From the NCBI RefSeq assembly GCF_947497275.1, contig NZ_CANMFS010000009.1, forward strand, positions 1-64,000: a stretch of 64,000 bases of DNA, in the 5' to 3' direction. Position numbers and translations under genes: made by a program. Position 1 is the first letter of the stretch, and every line of letters begins with the position of its first letter. Source of the DNA: an uncultured Sulfitobacter sp. (lineage in GTDB: Bacteria; Pseudomonadota; Alphaproteobacteria; Rhodobacterales; Rhodobacteraceae). This document shows, piece by piece, positions 43,796-55,705 of this stretch. The notes beneath the pieces are model-generated. The model was given only the letters and a program-made list of their open reading frames with translations. It searched no databases and was not told the origin of the DNA.

Positions 43796-45715
43796 ATGCC
43801 CCAAGCCATATCGAAAGCCCTCGCGCCGCACGCCCTCTGGTCCGGGCTGCTTGTTTTCTGCATAGCCCTGTTTTTCGCCGCCCAGGGCCGCGCCGAAAGC
43901 CACGAGACGATCATCAAAAGCCATGGCTATTCGTTCTACGGTGATCTCAAGTATCCGGCGGACTTCGACCATTTCGATTACGTCAATCCGGATGCCCCCA
44001 AAGGCGGCGAGATATCGTTTTCGGCACTGGGCACGTTTGACTCCATGAACCCCTATTCGCGCAAGGGCCGCGGCGGTGCGCTCAGCACGATGATGTACGA
44101 GAGCCTTCTGGGCGACGGTATCGGTACCGAGCCCGCCCCCGCGGACGTGTACGGTGAGTATTACGGATTGCTGGCGCACACGGTCGAATATCCCGAATCC
44201 AAAGACTGGGTAATATTCCATATGCGTCCCGAGGCGCGGTTCTCGAACGGTGATCCGGTAACGGCGTATGACATCGAATTTTCGCATAATCTGTTGCTGG
44301 ACCAAGGGCTGCAATCCTACGCCGATGCGGTCCGTAAGCGCATCCCTAAGGTCGAGGTGATCGACGATCACACCATCAAGTTCTATTTTACCGAAGGCAT
44401 CTCGCGGCGCAGTCTGATTGATCAGGTTGGGTTCGTGCCCGCGTGGTCGAAGAAGTGGTACGAGCAAACCGGTGCGCGGCTGGACGAGAGCCGGCTTGAG
44501 ATCTCGCCCGGATCGGGAGCCTACATGGTTGAGGATGTCGATGTGAATCGCCGCATCGTTTACAAGCGCAACCCCGAGTATTGGGGCCGCGATTTGCCGT
44601 TCAATGTGGGCCGCAACAATTTTGATCGGATCCGGGTGGAATACTTCGGTGACGAAAATTCCGCGTTCGAGGCGTTCAAGTCTGGCGAGTACACGTTCCG
44701 TTCGGAAGGCAATTCGCGTCAGTGGGCCACAGCCTATGACTTTCCCAAGGTTCAGGAAGGGTATGTCGTGAAAGAGGAAATCGCTGACGGATCGCCCCCG
44801 CAACCGACCGGTTTCATCTTCAATCTGGGTCGTGAGGTCATGCAGGACAAGCGGTTGCGCGAGGCTGTCGCGCTGGCGTTCAATTTCGAATGGACCAATG
44901 AATCGCTGCAATACGGCCTGTTCAAGCCGCGCGCGTCCTTCACTCAGGATTCGCCGGTCATGGCGACGGGTGCGCCGGAGGGTGCCGAATTGGCCTTTCT
45001 GGAAAGTCTCGGTGATGTCATCGCCCCCAAGGTTCTGACGCAAGAGGTGCGGGTGCCGCATGTTTCGCAGGCTGAGCGGCTGTTTGACCGGCGCAATGCA
45101 CGCCGCGCGATGGCGCTTCTGGACGAAGCGGGCTGGGCCGTGGGCGACAATGGGATGCGTCGCAACGCGGACGGCGCGCCACTGCAGCTTACCTTTCTGC
45201 TCAATTCATCGGGCTCCGCCACGCTCTCTGCTGTGGTTGAGAACTACATTTCCAACCTGACCAAGCTGGGCATCGATGCGGTGCTCGAAAAAGTCGACAG
45301 CTCGCAATATACCGCGCGGGAGCGGGACCGCGATTACGACATGATCTTTGACGCCTATGCTGCATTCCTTGGCACCGGGACCGGCCTTGCGCAGCACTAC
45401 GGCTCCGAAGCGGCAAGCTATTCGCTGTTCAATCCTGCCGGTCTGGCCAGTCCGATGGTGGACGCGATCATCGAAGCGTCCCTGCAGGCTGAAACATCCG
45501 AAGAGGAAAACGCCGCGATGATGGCGCTCGACCGTGCGCTGCGCCATGAATTTATCATGATCCCGCTGTGGTACAACGATGTCTACTGGACCGCCTACTA
45601 CGATCAGTACAACCACCCCGAACAGCAACCGCCCTATGCGCTGGGCTATCTCGATTTCTGGTGGTACGACGCTGCCAAAGCAGAGAAATTGCGCGCGGCA
45701 GGCGTGCTGAGGTAA
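43796..45715 (+). CDS. yejA: Periplasmic oligopeptide/muropeptide-binding protein YejA (YepA-like)
   Basis: A family 5 solute-binding protein of 639 residues with a signal peptide (WSGLLVFCIALFFAAQGRAES). It opens with HGYSFYGDLKYPADFDHF and NPDAPKGGEISFSALGTFDSMNPYS split, typical of the YejA subgroup rather than OppA/DppA. It is the first gene of an operon with yejB, yejE and yejF (gaps of 3, -1 and -1 bp). In E. coli the system imports microcin C; in Agrobacterium the same permease works in peptidoglycan recycling. Confidence 0.93.
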   Translation: MPQAISKALAPHALWSGLLVFCIALFFAAQGRAESHETIIKSHGYSFYGDLKYPADFDHFDYVNPDAPKGGEISFSALGTFDSMNPYSRKGRGGALSTMMYESLLGDGIGTEPAPADVYGEYYGLLAHTVEYPESKDWVIFHMRPEARFSNGDPVTAYDIEFSHNLLLDQGLQSYADAVRKRIPKVEVIDDHTIKFYFTEGISRRSLIDQVGFVPAWSKKWYEQTGARLDESRLEISPGSGAYMVEDVDVNRRIVYKRNPEYWGRDLPFNVGRNNFDRIRVEYFGDENSAFEAFKSGEYTFRSEGNSRQWATAYDFPKVQEGYVVKEEIADGSPPQPTGFIFNLGREVMQDKRLREAVALAFNFEWTNESLQYGLFKPRASFTQDSPVMATGAPEGAELAFLESLGDVIAPKVLTQEVRVPHVSQAERLFDRRNARRAMALLDEAGWAVGDNGMRRNADGAPLQLTFLLNSSGSATLSAVVENYISNLTKLGIDAVLEKVDSSQYTARERDRDYDMIFDAYAAFLGTGTGLAQHYGSEAASYSLFNPAGLASPMVDAIIEASLQAETSEEENAAMMALDRALRHEFIMIPLWYNDVYWTAYYDQYNHPEQQPPYALGYLDFWWYDAAKAEKLRAAGVLR

Positions 45716-45718
45716 ACC

Positions 45719-46864
45719 ATGGGCAGCTACATTCTCAGGCGGCTGTTGCTGATCATCCCGACGCTGTTCGGGATCATGCTGGTCAATTTCGCGTTGGTGC
45801 AATTCGTGCCGGGCGGACCGGTCGAGCAGGCAATCGCGCGCATCCAGGGCGGTGGGGACGTGTTCGGCGGCTTTGCGGGCTCTGGCACCGACGCGGGCAA
45901 CGCCGATCTGACAGCCACCGAGAACTACGCCGGATCGCGCGGGTTGCCGCCGGAATTCATCGCCGAGCTCGAGCGTGAATTCGGGTTCGACAAGCCCCCG
46001 GTCGAGCGGTTCTTCAACATGATGTTCAACTACATGCGCTTCGATTTCGGCGAGAGTTACTTTCGCTCGATTTCAGTCATCGACCTGATCAAGGAAAAGC
46101 TGCCGGTGTCGATCACGCTGGGGCTGTGGTCGACACTGATCGCCTACATGGTGTCGATCCCGCTGGGCATCCGCAAGGCGGTCAGGGACGGCTCGCGCTT
46201 CGATACCTGGACATCGGGTGCGATTATCGCAGCCTACGCGATCCCCGGGTTCCTTTTTGCCATTCTGCTGCTGGTGCTCTTCGTGCCGGCGAATTGTTTC
46301 CGGATCCCGATCCTCTCGGAAGTTTGGCCCGGTGGCGCAGCCTTCAATCCAACCTGCTATGAGCTGTTTCCCTTGCGCGGCCTGACCTCGGATAACTTCG
46401 AAGAACTGAGCGCCTGGGGCAAAGCGAAAGACTATGTCTGGCACATCACGCTGCCGGTTCTCGCGTCCACGATTTCCGCCTTTGCGACCCTGACGTTGCT
46501 GACTAAGAACAGTTTTCTCGACGAGATCAAGAAGCACTACGTCATGACCGCCCGCGCCAAGGGATTGTCGGAGCGCGGTGTTCTCTACGGTCACGTGTTC
46601 CGCAATGCCATGTTGATCGTGATTGCAGGTTTTCCGGCGGTGTTCATCGGCGTCTTCTTTGGCTCGTCGCTGATCATCGAGACAATCTTCAGCCTCGACG
46701 GTCTGGGGCGGCTTGGCTTTGAGGCGGCGGTGGCGCGAGATTACCCAATCGTCTTCGGCACGCTGTTCATCTTTGGCCTGATCGGGCTGCTGGTCGGGAT
46801 CATTTCCGATCTGATGTATGTCCTGGTCGATCCGCGCATTGATTTCGAAAAGAGGGAAGGCTGA
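45719..46864 (+). CDS. yejB: ABC transporter permease YejB
   Basis: Inner-membrane permease, 381 residues. N-terminal helix ([22 protein letters not shown]) and five more in the second half; the EAA loop is visible as [24 protein letters not shown] split. The central insertion [13 protein letters not shown] is typical of YejB. Start is 3 bp after the yejA stop; its stop overlaps yejE by one base. Confidence 0.95.
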   Translation: MGSYILRRLLLIIPTLFGIMLVNFALVQFVPGGPVEQAIARIQGGGDVFGGFAGSGTDAGNADLTATENYAGSRGLPPEFIAELEREFGFDKPPVERFFNMMFNYMRFDFGESYFRSISVIDLIKEKLPVSITLGLWSTLIAYMVSIPLGIRKAVRDGSRFDTWTSGAIIAAYAIPGFLFAILLLVLFVPANCFRIPILSEVWPGGAAFNPTCYELFPLRGLTSDNFEELSAWGKAKDYVWHITLPVLASTISAFATLTLLTKNSFLDEIKKHYVMTARAKGLSERGVLYGHVFRNAMLIVIAGFPAVFIGVFFGSSLIIETIFSLDGLGRLGFEAAVARDYPIVFGTLFIFGLIGLLVGIISDLMYVLVDPRIDFEKREG

Positions 46865-48029
46865 TGCAGGAGCCAAACCCGACACCCGCTTCGGACGCGC
46901 CTGCGCCGGTGGCGCCCATCCCCCACAAGGGGTCATCGCTCAACCAACGCCGCTGGCGCAATTTTAAACGGAACCGCCGTGCGTTCTGGTCGCTGTGGAT
47001 CTTTGCAGTGGTCTTTACGCTGTCGCTGTTCGCGGAGTTCCTTGCCAATGATAAGCCGATCCTGGTGCAGTACCGGGGCGATTACTTCATGCCGATCTTC
47101 AAGTTCTACCCCGAGACCGCCTTTGGCGGTGATTTCCAGACCGAAGCGGCCTACCGCGATCCCGAGGTGCGCTGCCTGATCGACACCGGCGGATCCGAGC
47201 TGTGTTTCGACGACCCCGAGACCTACCTTGCGGATGCGCAGGATGGCATCATCGAGGGTGAGCCGATCGAGAAAGGCTGGGCGCTTTGGCCGCCGATCCC
47301 CTACAGTTTTGACACGGCGGTTGATCGTCCGGGCGCGGCGCCTTTGCCACCCAACAGCCAGAACCTGTTAGGTACCGACGGGACGAAACGCGATGTGTTG
47401 GCACGGGTCATTCACGGGTTTCGGCTGTCCATCCTGTTCACTCTGCTGGTGACGGGTCTGTCGACGATCATCGGCATCGCCGCGGGCGCGGTGCAGGGAT
47501 TCTTCGGCGGCTGGCTTGATCTGATCTTTCAGCGCGTGATCGAGATATGGACCTCCACGCCGTCCCTCTATGTCATCATCATCATGTTCGCCATTCTCGG
47601 GCGCAGTTTCTGGCTGCTGGTGTTCCTGCTCGTGCTGTTCAGTTGGACCGCGCTCGTCGGCGTGGTGCGCGCCGAATTCCTGCGGGCGCGCAACCTTGAA
47701 TATGTGCGCGCTGCCCGTGCGCTGGGTGTGGGTAATACCACGATCATGTTCCGCCACATGCTACCCAACGCAATGGTGGCGACGCTGACGATGCTGCCGT
47801 TCCTCATCACCGGCACGATTTCCTCGCTTGCGGTGCTGGATTATCTCGGCTTCGGCCTGCCGTCGTCCGCGCCATCGCTGGGCGAGCTGACCTTGCAGGC
47901 CAAACAAAACCTGCAGGCGCCGTGGCTTGCCTTTACCGCTTTTTTCACCTTCGCGCTGATGCTGTCGCTGCTGGTGTTCATCTTCGAAGGGATCCGCGAT
48001 GCGTTTGATCCCAGAAAGACGTTTTCCTG

Positions 48030-48030
<1 letters not shown>
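46864..48030 (+). CDS. yejE: ABC transporter permease YejE
   Basis: Second permease, 388 residues. It begins with the family's LNQRRWRNFKRNRRAFWSLW and FLANDKPILVQYRG, has a large periplasmic loop, and an EAA loop YVRAARALGVGNTTIMFRHMLPNA split. It ends with EGIRDAFDPRKTF as in other YejE proteins. One-base overlaps with yejB and yejF. Confidence 0.95.
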
Positions 48031-49619
<1,589 letters not shown>

Positions 49620-49718
49620 CGGTGCGCGGGCGCAGCCGGGGCCGCGGGGGTCTACGGTCGCAAATCGGTGTATTCTAGATCAGGTCGATCTGTACAGCGG
49701 CTGTGGGACCCGCTGACA

Positions 49719-51188
49719 TCAACCGGGACCGATCATGAAGCAACTGACCTGCCGCGCCTTGAGGCGGCGACATGCCAGATCCGCAGTCTCCCGCGTCATG
49801 CCGAGAAAGTTCGCATCAAATCCCTGGGGTTTGCGCACGACCTTGCGCAGTGACCCGTCCAGCGTGGCCATTTCTGCCAACGCGGTTTTCAACAGCATCT
49901 TTTCCGCCAGATAGCGGTTGCCGAAACGTCCGACATTGACGCCCCATTGCCGACCGCCGGACGTGGACACGCGGGTCACGATTTCCTGCACGACGGGATC
50001 GGTCCTGGCTTCGGGCTGGGCACCGATGAGGACCAACCCCTTTGGCCGCAGCGCGGGCCGGGATGAGGTCGGCGCGGTTGTCACGGACGCCAGAACCACG
50101 TCTTCCGGCGCTGCGGGCGTCTCGGGACGCGCAGCCGGCTCTTCGACAGCCTGTGCGACAGCGGCCTCGATCGCAGTGCTGAGCAGGCTGCTTACTGCGT
50201 CGGGTGCCTCTGCCGTGGCAACGGCGACCTCGACAGTGGGGCGCAGCACGGGGCGCTTGGAATCCTTGACCGCACCAACAAGGCGGATCGTCTTGCCTTT
50301 CGCTCCGGTATCGGGTGCCTGGGCGATGTATTCAGGCGCGTCGGGCTTGCGCACCGGAGCGTTGGAGGGCGCACGACGGAAACCGAGATCCATCAGCTCC
50401 GCCACCTTGGCATTGCGCGAGCTTGTCGATTTGCCACCGAAAACCGTTACGATGACACGCTCGTTGCCGCGTTCGGCGGAGGCGGTGAGATTGAAACCGG
50501 CAGCGCGGGTGTAGCCGGTCTTGATCCCGTCAGCGCCCTTGTATGCACCGAGGAACCGACGGTTCGTGTGCGACACCTTGCTCATCCCTGCATCGGCAGT
50601 GATGCGCGAAAAAAGATTGTAGTACTGCGGGTAGTCATACAGCAAATGCCGGCCCATGATTGTCATGTCATGCGCGGTTGACAGGTGCCCCGCTTCGGTC
50701 AGCCCGTGGGCGTTTTTGAACGTGGTGCGGGTCATCCCAAGCTGTTGCGCGGTACGGTTCATGCGCCGTGCAAATTTCGCCTCCGAGCCCGCAATCGCTT
50801 CGCCGATGGCGGTTGCTGCGTCGTTGGCCGATTTGACGGCAGCGGCGCGGATCAGATAGCGCAGGGCGATTTTCTGGCCGGATCGCAGGCCGAGTTTGCT
50901 GGGCGGTTCCGACGAAGCGTTCTTCGAGATTGTCACTTTCGAGTCGAGTGAGATCTCACCGCGCTCGATCGCTTGAAACGCGATGTAGAGGGTCATCATC
51001 TTGGTAAGAGACGCAGGGTGCAGTCGCGTATCGGCGTTGCTGGAATGCAGGACCTCGCCCGAGCGCGCGTCGATCACATAAGCCGCGTATGGCGCCGCGA
51101 TGGCGCTCATCGGGAGCGCGATCAAAAGCCAAATAGCCGCAAGAATAAATAGCCCGTAACGAGCCGGCTGAACGCGCCGCACCTTCAT
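49719..51188 (-). CDS. dacC: D-alanyl-D-alanine carboxypeptidase (PBP5/6 type) with SPOR domain
   Basis: Removes the terminal D-Ala of peptidoglycan stem peptides. 489 residues: N-terminal anchor/signal (FILAAIWLLIALPMSAIAAP), active site S60-LT-K63, S120-A-N122, and K223-T-G225. Residues 270-400 are a Pro/Ala/Val-rich linker, and the last 80 residues form a SPOR domain that targets denuded glycan at the septum (RQWGVNVGRFGNRYLAEKML split). Gene symbol is by type only. It is convergent with yejF. Confidence 0.93.
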   Translation of the reverse strand: MKVRRVQPARYGLFILAAIWLLIALPMSAIAAPYAAYVIDARSGEVLHSSNADTRLHPASLTKMMTLYIAFQAIERGEISLDSKVTISKNASSEPPSKLGLRSGQKIALRYLIRAAAVKSANDAATAIGEAIAGSEAKFARRMNRTAQQLGMTRTTFKNAHGLTEAGHLSTAHDMTIMGRHLLYDYPQYYNLFSRITADAGMSKVSHTNRRFLGAYKGADGIKTGYTRAAGFNLTASAERGNERVIVTVFGGKSTSSRNAKVAELMDLGFRRAPSNAPVRKPDAPEYIAQAPDTGAKGKTIRLVGAVKDSKRPVLRPTVEVAVATAEAPDAVSSLLSTAIEAAVAQAVEEPAARPETPAAPEDVVLASVTTAPTSSRPALRPKGLVLIGAQPEARTDPVVQEIVTRVSTSGGRQWGVNVGRFGNRYLAEKMLLKTALAEMATLDGSLRKVVRKPQGFDANFLGMTRETADLACRRLKARQVSCFMIGPG

Positions 51189-51467
51189 GATAATCTGCCT
51201 TTTACTGCCTCGAACCCCCGATTTTTCGGGTGGTGTATTGTTAGGTAAAAATTAGCATGAAAACCGGCCGCAATAAACCCTTATAATTAGGGCAATTTTG
51301 CCGTATTTCGCCGATAGGGTGCCCATATGTGGACGCAGTTGACCGCTCAAACACAAAACCCGCTATTGTGGCAGGAATGTGGCAGCTTCTGGGCGGTGCG
51401 TGCCCCAATTCAACCAGGCGACTCGGCCTGTGCAAAGTCCTACATGGCAGCCGTCGATCCAAGCACG

Positions 51468-52190
51468 CTACGCGCCTGTATCTTCCAGGTCGCCGGTGAT
51501 CCGGTCGATCAACGTCGGTAGCTGTCCGATGTTGTCAATTTCACGGTATCTGGCGGAGGCCGGAGGTTGCGCGTGCTCGATCTCCCAGATCGGGCCATGC
51601 GGCGCGAACACACCCCAACCGCCCGCGTCGATCATCGGGATAACATCGGACGCCATTGAGTTCCCCACCATCAGCCCCTGGTCCGCTCCTGTCCCGTGCT
51701 GCCCGAAGATGCGGGTATAGGTCTGAGGTGTTTTTGCGGCTACAATTTCGACACCGTGGAAAAGATCGCGCAAACCGGACTGTGCCAGCTTGCGCTCTTG
51801 GTCCAGCAGGTCGCCCTTGGTGATCACGATAACCTTGTACGAGTGCCGCAGGGCTTCAACCGTGTCGGCAGCCTGCGGCAGCAGATCGACTGCATGGCTC
51901 AACATATCCCGGCCCGCATCCAGTATCTGCGAGATGACGGAAGCCGGCGCGCGCCCGTCCGTTACCTCGATTGCGGTTTCGATCATGGACAATGTAAAAC
52001 CTTTGATGCCGAAGCCGTAGTGCGGAAGATTGCGGCGCTCCGCGGCGAGCAGCCGCGCCATGAGGGTGTCGCGGTCCGTGTGATCCGCCAGAAGCTGCGC
52101 GAAATGGGCTTGCGTCAAGGCAAAGTACCTTTCGTTGTGCCAAAGAGTATCGTCGGCATCGAAGCCGATTGTCGTCAGTGTGTTGGACAT
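51468..52190 (-). CDS. HAD-superfamily hydrolase
   Basis: A 240-residue HAD phosphatase-like protein. Motif I is [11 protein letters not shown], motif II is VITKGD, motif III Lys is in AAKTPQTY, and motif IV is [10 protein letters not shown]. This fits a small-molecule phosphatase (sugar or nucleotide). The start was set at [13 protein letters not shown] since the upstream frame enters the clpS promoter region. It diverges from clpS by 90 bp. Confidence 0.88.
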   Translation of the reverse strand: MSNTLTTIGFDADDTLWHNERYFALTQAHFAQLLADHTDRDTLMARLLAAERRNLPHYGFGIKGFTLSMIETAIEVTDGRAPASVISQILDAGRDMLSHAVDLLPQAADTVEALRHSYKVIVITKGDLLDQERKLAQSGLRDLFHGVEIVAAKTPQTYTRIFGQHGTGADQGLMVGNSMASDVIPMIDAGGWGVFAPHGPIWEIEHAQPPASARYREIDNIGQLPTLIDRITGDLEDTGA

Positions 52191-52281
52191 ATCGGTGCGG
52201 TGGCTCTTTTCTAACGGGGATCTGACGTTATATAGACGTTTCAACAAACACCCTGAAGCGCAAGCAACCGCAGGAGCAGCA

Positions 52282-52620
52282 ATGCACCTTGATCCGATCA
52301 CCATGGCAGGCCCGCAGGACGATGACGACATCGAACTGTTGACGAAGGTCAAACCAAAGACGAAGCGGCCACCGCTTTACAAGGTGCTGTTGCTCAACGA
52401 CGATTTCACTCCGATGGAGTTCGTTGTGCATGTTCTTGAACGGTTTTTCGGGCTCAACCATGCGCAGGCGTTCGAGATCATGTTGGTCGTGCACAAGAAG
52501 GGTTTGGCCGTGGTGGGCGTGTTCAGCCACGAGATTGCGGAAACGAAGGTCGCGCAGGTTATGGATTTTGCGCGCCGTAACCAGCATCCTCTGCAATGCA
52601 CGATGGAAAAGGAAGAATAG
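52282..52620 (+). CDS. clpS: ATP-dependent Clp protease adaptor ClpS
   Basis: ClpS delivers N-end-rule substrates to ClpAP. The 112 residues contain the core [23 protein letters not shown] split, [19 protein letters not shown], with the substrate-pocket Asn-Asp-Asp of LLNDD. It has a longer N-terminal tail than E. coli Clp[11 protein letters not shown] or MAGPQDD could be the start. clpA is not in the window. Followed by a methyltransferase 3 bp later. Confidence 0.93.
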   Translation: MHLDPITMAGPQDDDDIELLTKVKPKTKRPPLYKVLLLNDDFTPMEFVVHVLERFFGLNHAQAFEIMLVVHKKGLAVVGVFSHEIAETKVAQVMDFARRNQHPLQCTMEKEE

Positions 52621-52623
52621 GCG

Positions 52624-53616
52624 GTGCTTGATTCGCGCCTGGCGCTTGCACTGGATGGCGGCGGCCTCGACTGGCCCGAAGAAGGCACAATCGCGGTGTT
52701 CGCGCCCTCATCCGACCTGGCATTGGACGATCTACCCAAGGACCGCGTGCAGGTTATTCACGGTTTCCGGCCCGTCCACGATGCCTTCGCTGAACGCGGC
52801 TTTGAGGTCGCGGTTGTCAGCGAGGGGCGATACTCCGCCGCCCTTGTCTGCCTGCCGCGGGCCAAGAACGAAGCGCGGGCGTTGATCGCCGAAGCCTGTT
52901 CAGTAAGCGATGGCGTGGTCGTGATCGACGGGCAGAAGAATCAAGGCGTAGACAGCATCCTCAAGGAAATGAAAGGCCGTGTAACGATACACGGTCCGGT
53001 CACCAAAGCGCATGGCAAGCTCTTCTGGATCGACGCATCGGCGGCCGAGTGCTTTGCGGATTGGGAAGCAGGCCCGGCATTGACCGAAGGCGGGTTCTGG
53101 ACGGCCCCCGGTGTCTTTTCCGCCGATGGCATCGATCTGGCGTCGGCTCTTCTGGTGGAGGCGCTGCCGGAAAAGCTCGGCGCGCAGGTGGCCGATCTGG
53201 GGGCCGGTTGGGGGTATCTTTCCGCCCACGTTCTCGAACGCAAGGGTGTCGAGGCGGTCCACCTGATCGAAGCGGGACATCTGGCCCTTGAATGCGCCCG
53301 TCACAACGTGACGGACCCGCGCGCTCACTTCCACTGGGCCGATGCGACCACATGGTCACCCGAGCACCGCATGGACACCATCGTGATGAACCCGCCCTTT
53401 CACGTCGGACGCGCGTCCGAACCGCAGATCGGGCAAGCCTTTGTGGCGGCCGCCGCGCGGCTTTTGGCTCAGAACGGTGATTTGTGGATGGTCGCGAATC
53501 GTCACCTGCCCTATGAAGCTGAGCTGAAGACCCGCTTTGCGCAGGTCGAAGAGATCGGTGGTGATGCCCGGTTCAAGCTGTTTCACGCGACCCGCCCCTT
53601 GCGCACGCGCCGCTGA
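52624..53616 (+). CDS. Class I SAM methyltransferase (RsmC/RlmG-like)
   Basis: A 330-residue protein, probably a 16S or 23S rRNA guanine-N2 methyltransferase. It has the two-domain layout of RsmC: an N-terminal pseudo-domain, then a methyltransferase domain with AQVADLGAGWGYLSAHVL and the catalytic NPPFHVGR. Starts with GTG 3 bp after clpS. Target base not certain (m2G1207-type is the likeliest). Confidence 0.85.
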   Translation: MLDSRLALALDGGGLDWPEEGTIAVFAPSSDLALDDLPKDRVQVIHGFRPVHDAFAERGFEVAVVSEGRYSAALVCLPRAKNEARALIAEACSVSDGVVVIDGQKNQGVDSILKEMKGRVTIHGPVTKAHGKLFWIDASAAECFADWEAGPALTEGGFWTAPGVFSADGIDLASALLVEALPEKLGAQVADLGAGWGYLSAHVLERKGVEAVHLIEAGHLALECARHNVTDPRAHFHWADATTWSPEHRMDTIVMNPPFHVGRASEPQIGQAFVAAAARLLAQNGDLWMVANRHLPYEAELKTRFAQVEEIGGDARFKLFHATRPLRTRR

Positions 53617-53640
53617 GCCCCTCGACCAAAGGATTTATCC

Positions 53641-54441
53641 ATGTCTTTTTCCATCTCCGGCAAGACCGCGATCGTCACCGGGGCAGCCAACGGCATCGGT
53701 CTGTCCATCGCGCGGCTGTTCGCGGACAAAGGTGCGAACGTGATGTGCGCCGACATCGATGAGAAAAAGCTCGTCGATGAGTTGGGCGAGGCCCGCGACG
53801 AGGGCAATGTGCGGTTTTTCGCGGGTGATCTGAGGCAGCGATTGACGATTGCCAACCTGGTGTCCGCTACCATTGACGCCTTTGAGCAGGTGGATATCCT
53901 TGTGAATGCTTCGCGGCAGGTCATGCCGACGGAGGCCCTGAACGTCGAGGATACGTCGGTTGAGACATTGTTGGACCAGAACCTGATGACGTCGTTGCGG
54001 CTGTCGCAACAGGTCGCGCGGCGGATGATCAAGCAAGGCGAAAAGCAGCCCGAAGGGCAGGTCGGCTCTATCATCAACCTCAGCTCGATCGCAGCGCATC
54101 ACACCCAACCCAACCTGATGGCCTATTCCATCGCTTCGGCGGCCCTTGACCAGATGACCCGGTCCCTTGCCGTCACGCTCGCGCCGCACCGGATCAGGGT
54201 GAATGCCGTCGCCTTCGGGTCGGTCATGTCCGCGTCTCTTAAGGCGTCCGTAGCGGACAACCGCGAATGGCGCGAAGATATCCGCAGTCACACACCGCTT
54301 GGCCGCATAGCATCGCCGTCCGAATTGGCCGAAGCGGTGCAGTTTCTCGCGGCAGACAGTTCCAGCTTTATGACCGGCGAGATCATGGTGGTGGATGGCG
54401 GACGCTCGTTGCTGGATGCCGTTAGCGCACCGGCCCACTAG
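53641..54441 (+). CDS. Short-chain dehydrogenase/reductase homologue without catalytic lysine
   Basis: A 266-residue SDR-fold protein. The nucleotide motif TGAANGIG is intact, and NAS (residues 89-91) stands for NAG. Ser149 and Tyr162 are in place, but the catalytic YxxxK lysine is Ser166 (AYSIASAALDQ). The C-terminal DGGRS end is kept. It may be an inactive or non-redox SDR. It lies 33 bp before hemF and may be cotranscribed, so a link to heme synthesis is possible but not shown. Confidence 0.85.
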   Translation: MSFSISGKTAIVTGAANGIGLSIARLFADKGANVMCADIDEKKLVDELGEARDEGNVRFFAGDLRQRLTIANLVSATIDAFEQVDILVNASRQVMPTEALNVEDTSVETLLDQNLMTSLRLSQQVARRMIKQGEKQPEGQVGSIINLSSIAAHHTQPNLMAYSIASAALDQMTRSLAVTLAPHRIRVNAVAFGSVMSASLKASVADNREWREDIRSHTPLGRIASPSELAEAVQFLAADSSSFMTGEIMVVDGGRSLLDAVSAPAH

Positions 54442-54473
54442 AACGATAGAAACAGACAATAGAAGGCCTGCCC

Positions 54474-55364
54474 ATGACTGCGACGTTCCAGGATGAAAAA
54501 GACCGCGCCGCCCATTGGTTCAAGACGCTGCGCGATCAGATCGTCGAAGCATTCGAAGGGCTTGAGGATGCGCACGCAGACGGTCCTTTGACCGACGCGG
54601 CGCCGGGCCGGTTCGAGGTCAGCGAGACGGCCCGCACCTCTGATGACGGCTCGGACGCCGGTGGCGGATTGATGAGCGTCATGCGGGAGGGGCGCGTTTT
54701 CGAGAAGGTCGGCGTGAACATCTCCACCGTCTACGGCACTCTCGGTGAGCGCGCGCAAAAAGCGATGGCCGCGCGCGGCGTGCCCGGCATGGAAAGCGAT
54801 CCGCGGTTCTGGGCTTCGGGCATTTCACTGGTCGCCCATATGCAAAACCCCCATGCGCCCGCCGTTCACATGAACACGCGGATGTTCTGGACCCCCGGCG
54901 CGTGGTGGTTCGGGGGTGGCAGTGACCTCAACCCCTGCATCGAATACGACGAAGACACGGCACATTTCCACGGCACCCAGCAAGAGTATCTCGATCCGCA
55001 CGGACGGAACATCTATCCAAGCCTCAAGGCATGGGCAGACGAATACTTCTACATTCCGCACCGCAATCGCGCGCGGGGAGTGGGCGGCATCTTCATGGAT
55101 GACCGCAATACCGGCGACTGGGAGGCCGATTTCGCACTGACGCAGGACATCGGGCGCGCCTTCCTGCCTGCCTACCTGCCGTTGGTGGAAAAGCGGATCC
55201 GTCAGGAGTGGGACGCCGCCGACAAGGACACGCAGTTGATCCATCGCGGCCTCTATGCGGAATACAACCTGGTCTACGACCGCGGCACGAAATTCGGCCT
55301 CGAAACCGGGCATGACGCCAATGCGGTATTGATGAGCCTGCCGCCGCTGGCAAAATGGGTCTAG
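54474..55364 (+). CDS. hemF: Oxygen-dependent coproporphyrinogen-III oxidase
   Basis: HemF decarboxylates two propionates of coproporphyrinogen III, making protoporphyrinogen IX under oxygen. 296 residues: ISLVAHMQNPHAPAVHMNTR split, WWFGGGSDLNP, RGVGGIFMDDRN and AEYNLVYDRGTKFGL with the catalytic core. Length and motifs are normal. The preceding SDR gene is 30 bp away. Confidence 0.97.
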   Translation: MTATFQDEKDRAAHWFKTLRDQIVEAFEGLEDAHADGPLTDAAPGRFEVSETARTSDDGSDAGGGLMSVMREGRVFEKVGVNISTVYGTLGERAQKAMAARGVPGMESDPRFWASGISLVAHMQNPHAPAVHMNTRMFWTPGAWWFGGGSDLNPCIEYDEDTAHFHGTQQEYLDPHGRNIYPSLKAWADEYFYIPHRNRARGVGGIFMDDRNTGDWEADFALTQDIGRAFLPAYLPLVEKRIRQEWDAADKDTQLIHRGLYAEYNLVYDRGTKFGLETGHDANAVLMSLPPLAKWV

Positions 55365-55449
55365 CAGCGCACAGGCGCGGAAATAGACGGCGGAATGGTG
55401 GTTTTTCTGCCTTGACGCGCGGCGGGGTCTATCATACCTCCGCGCCTAC

Positions 55450-55526
<77 letters not shown>

Positions 55527-55705
55527 CTCTTCATTTTCTTCAACAGACCCTTTGAACCACCATGATGCGTGCCGTGCTTTTCAGGGTTGCCGCGGTGTTG
55601 CGAAAGACAATCGCGCGTGACAAGAGCGCGTGGACCTCATAGCCTCCGCGCGTCAAGACAGCGCCGGACAACGGATCCGCGAGTGCTGCAATAGGGAGAG
55701 AATAG

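Noticed and set aside
51241..51255. TTAG-N7-TTAG, similar to a CtrA box, upstream of dacC
   Set aside because: Each half differs from TTAA by one base; too weak without other support.
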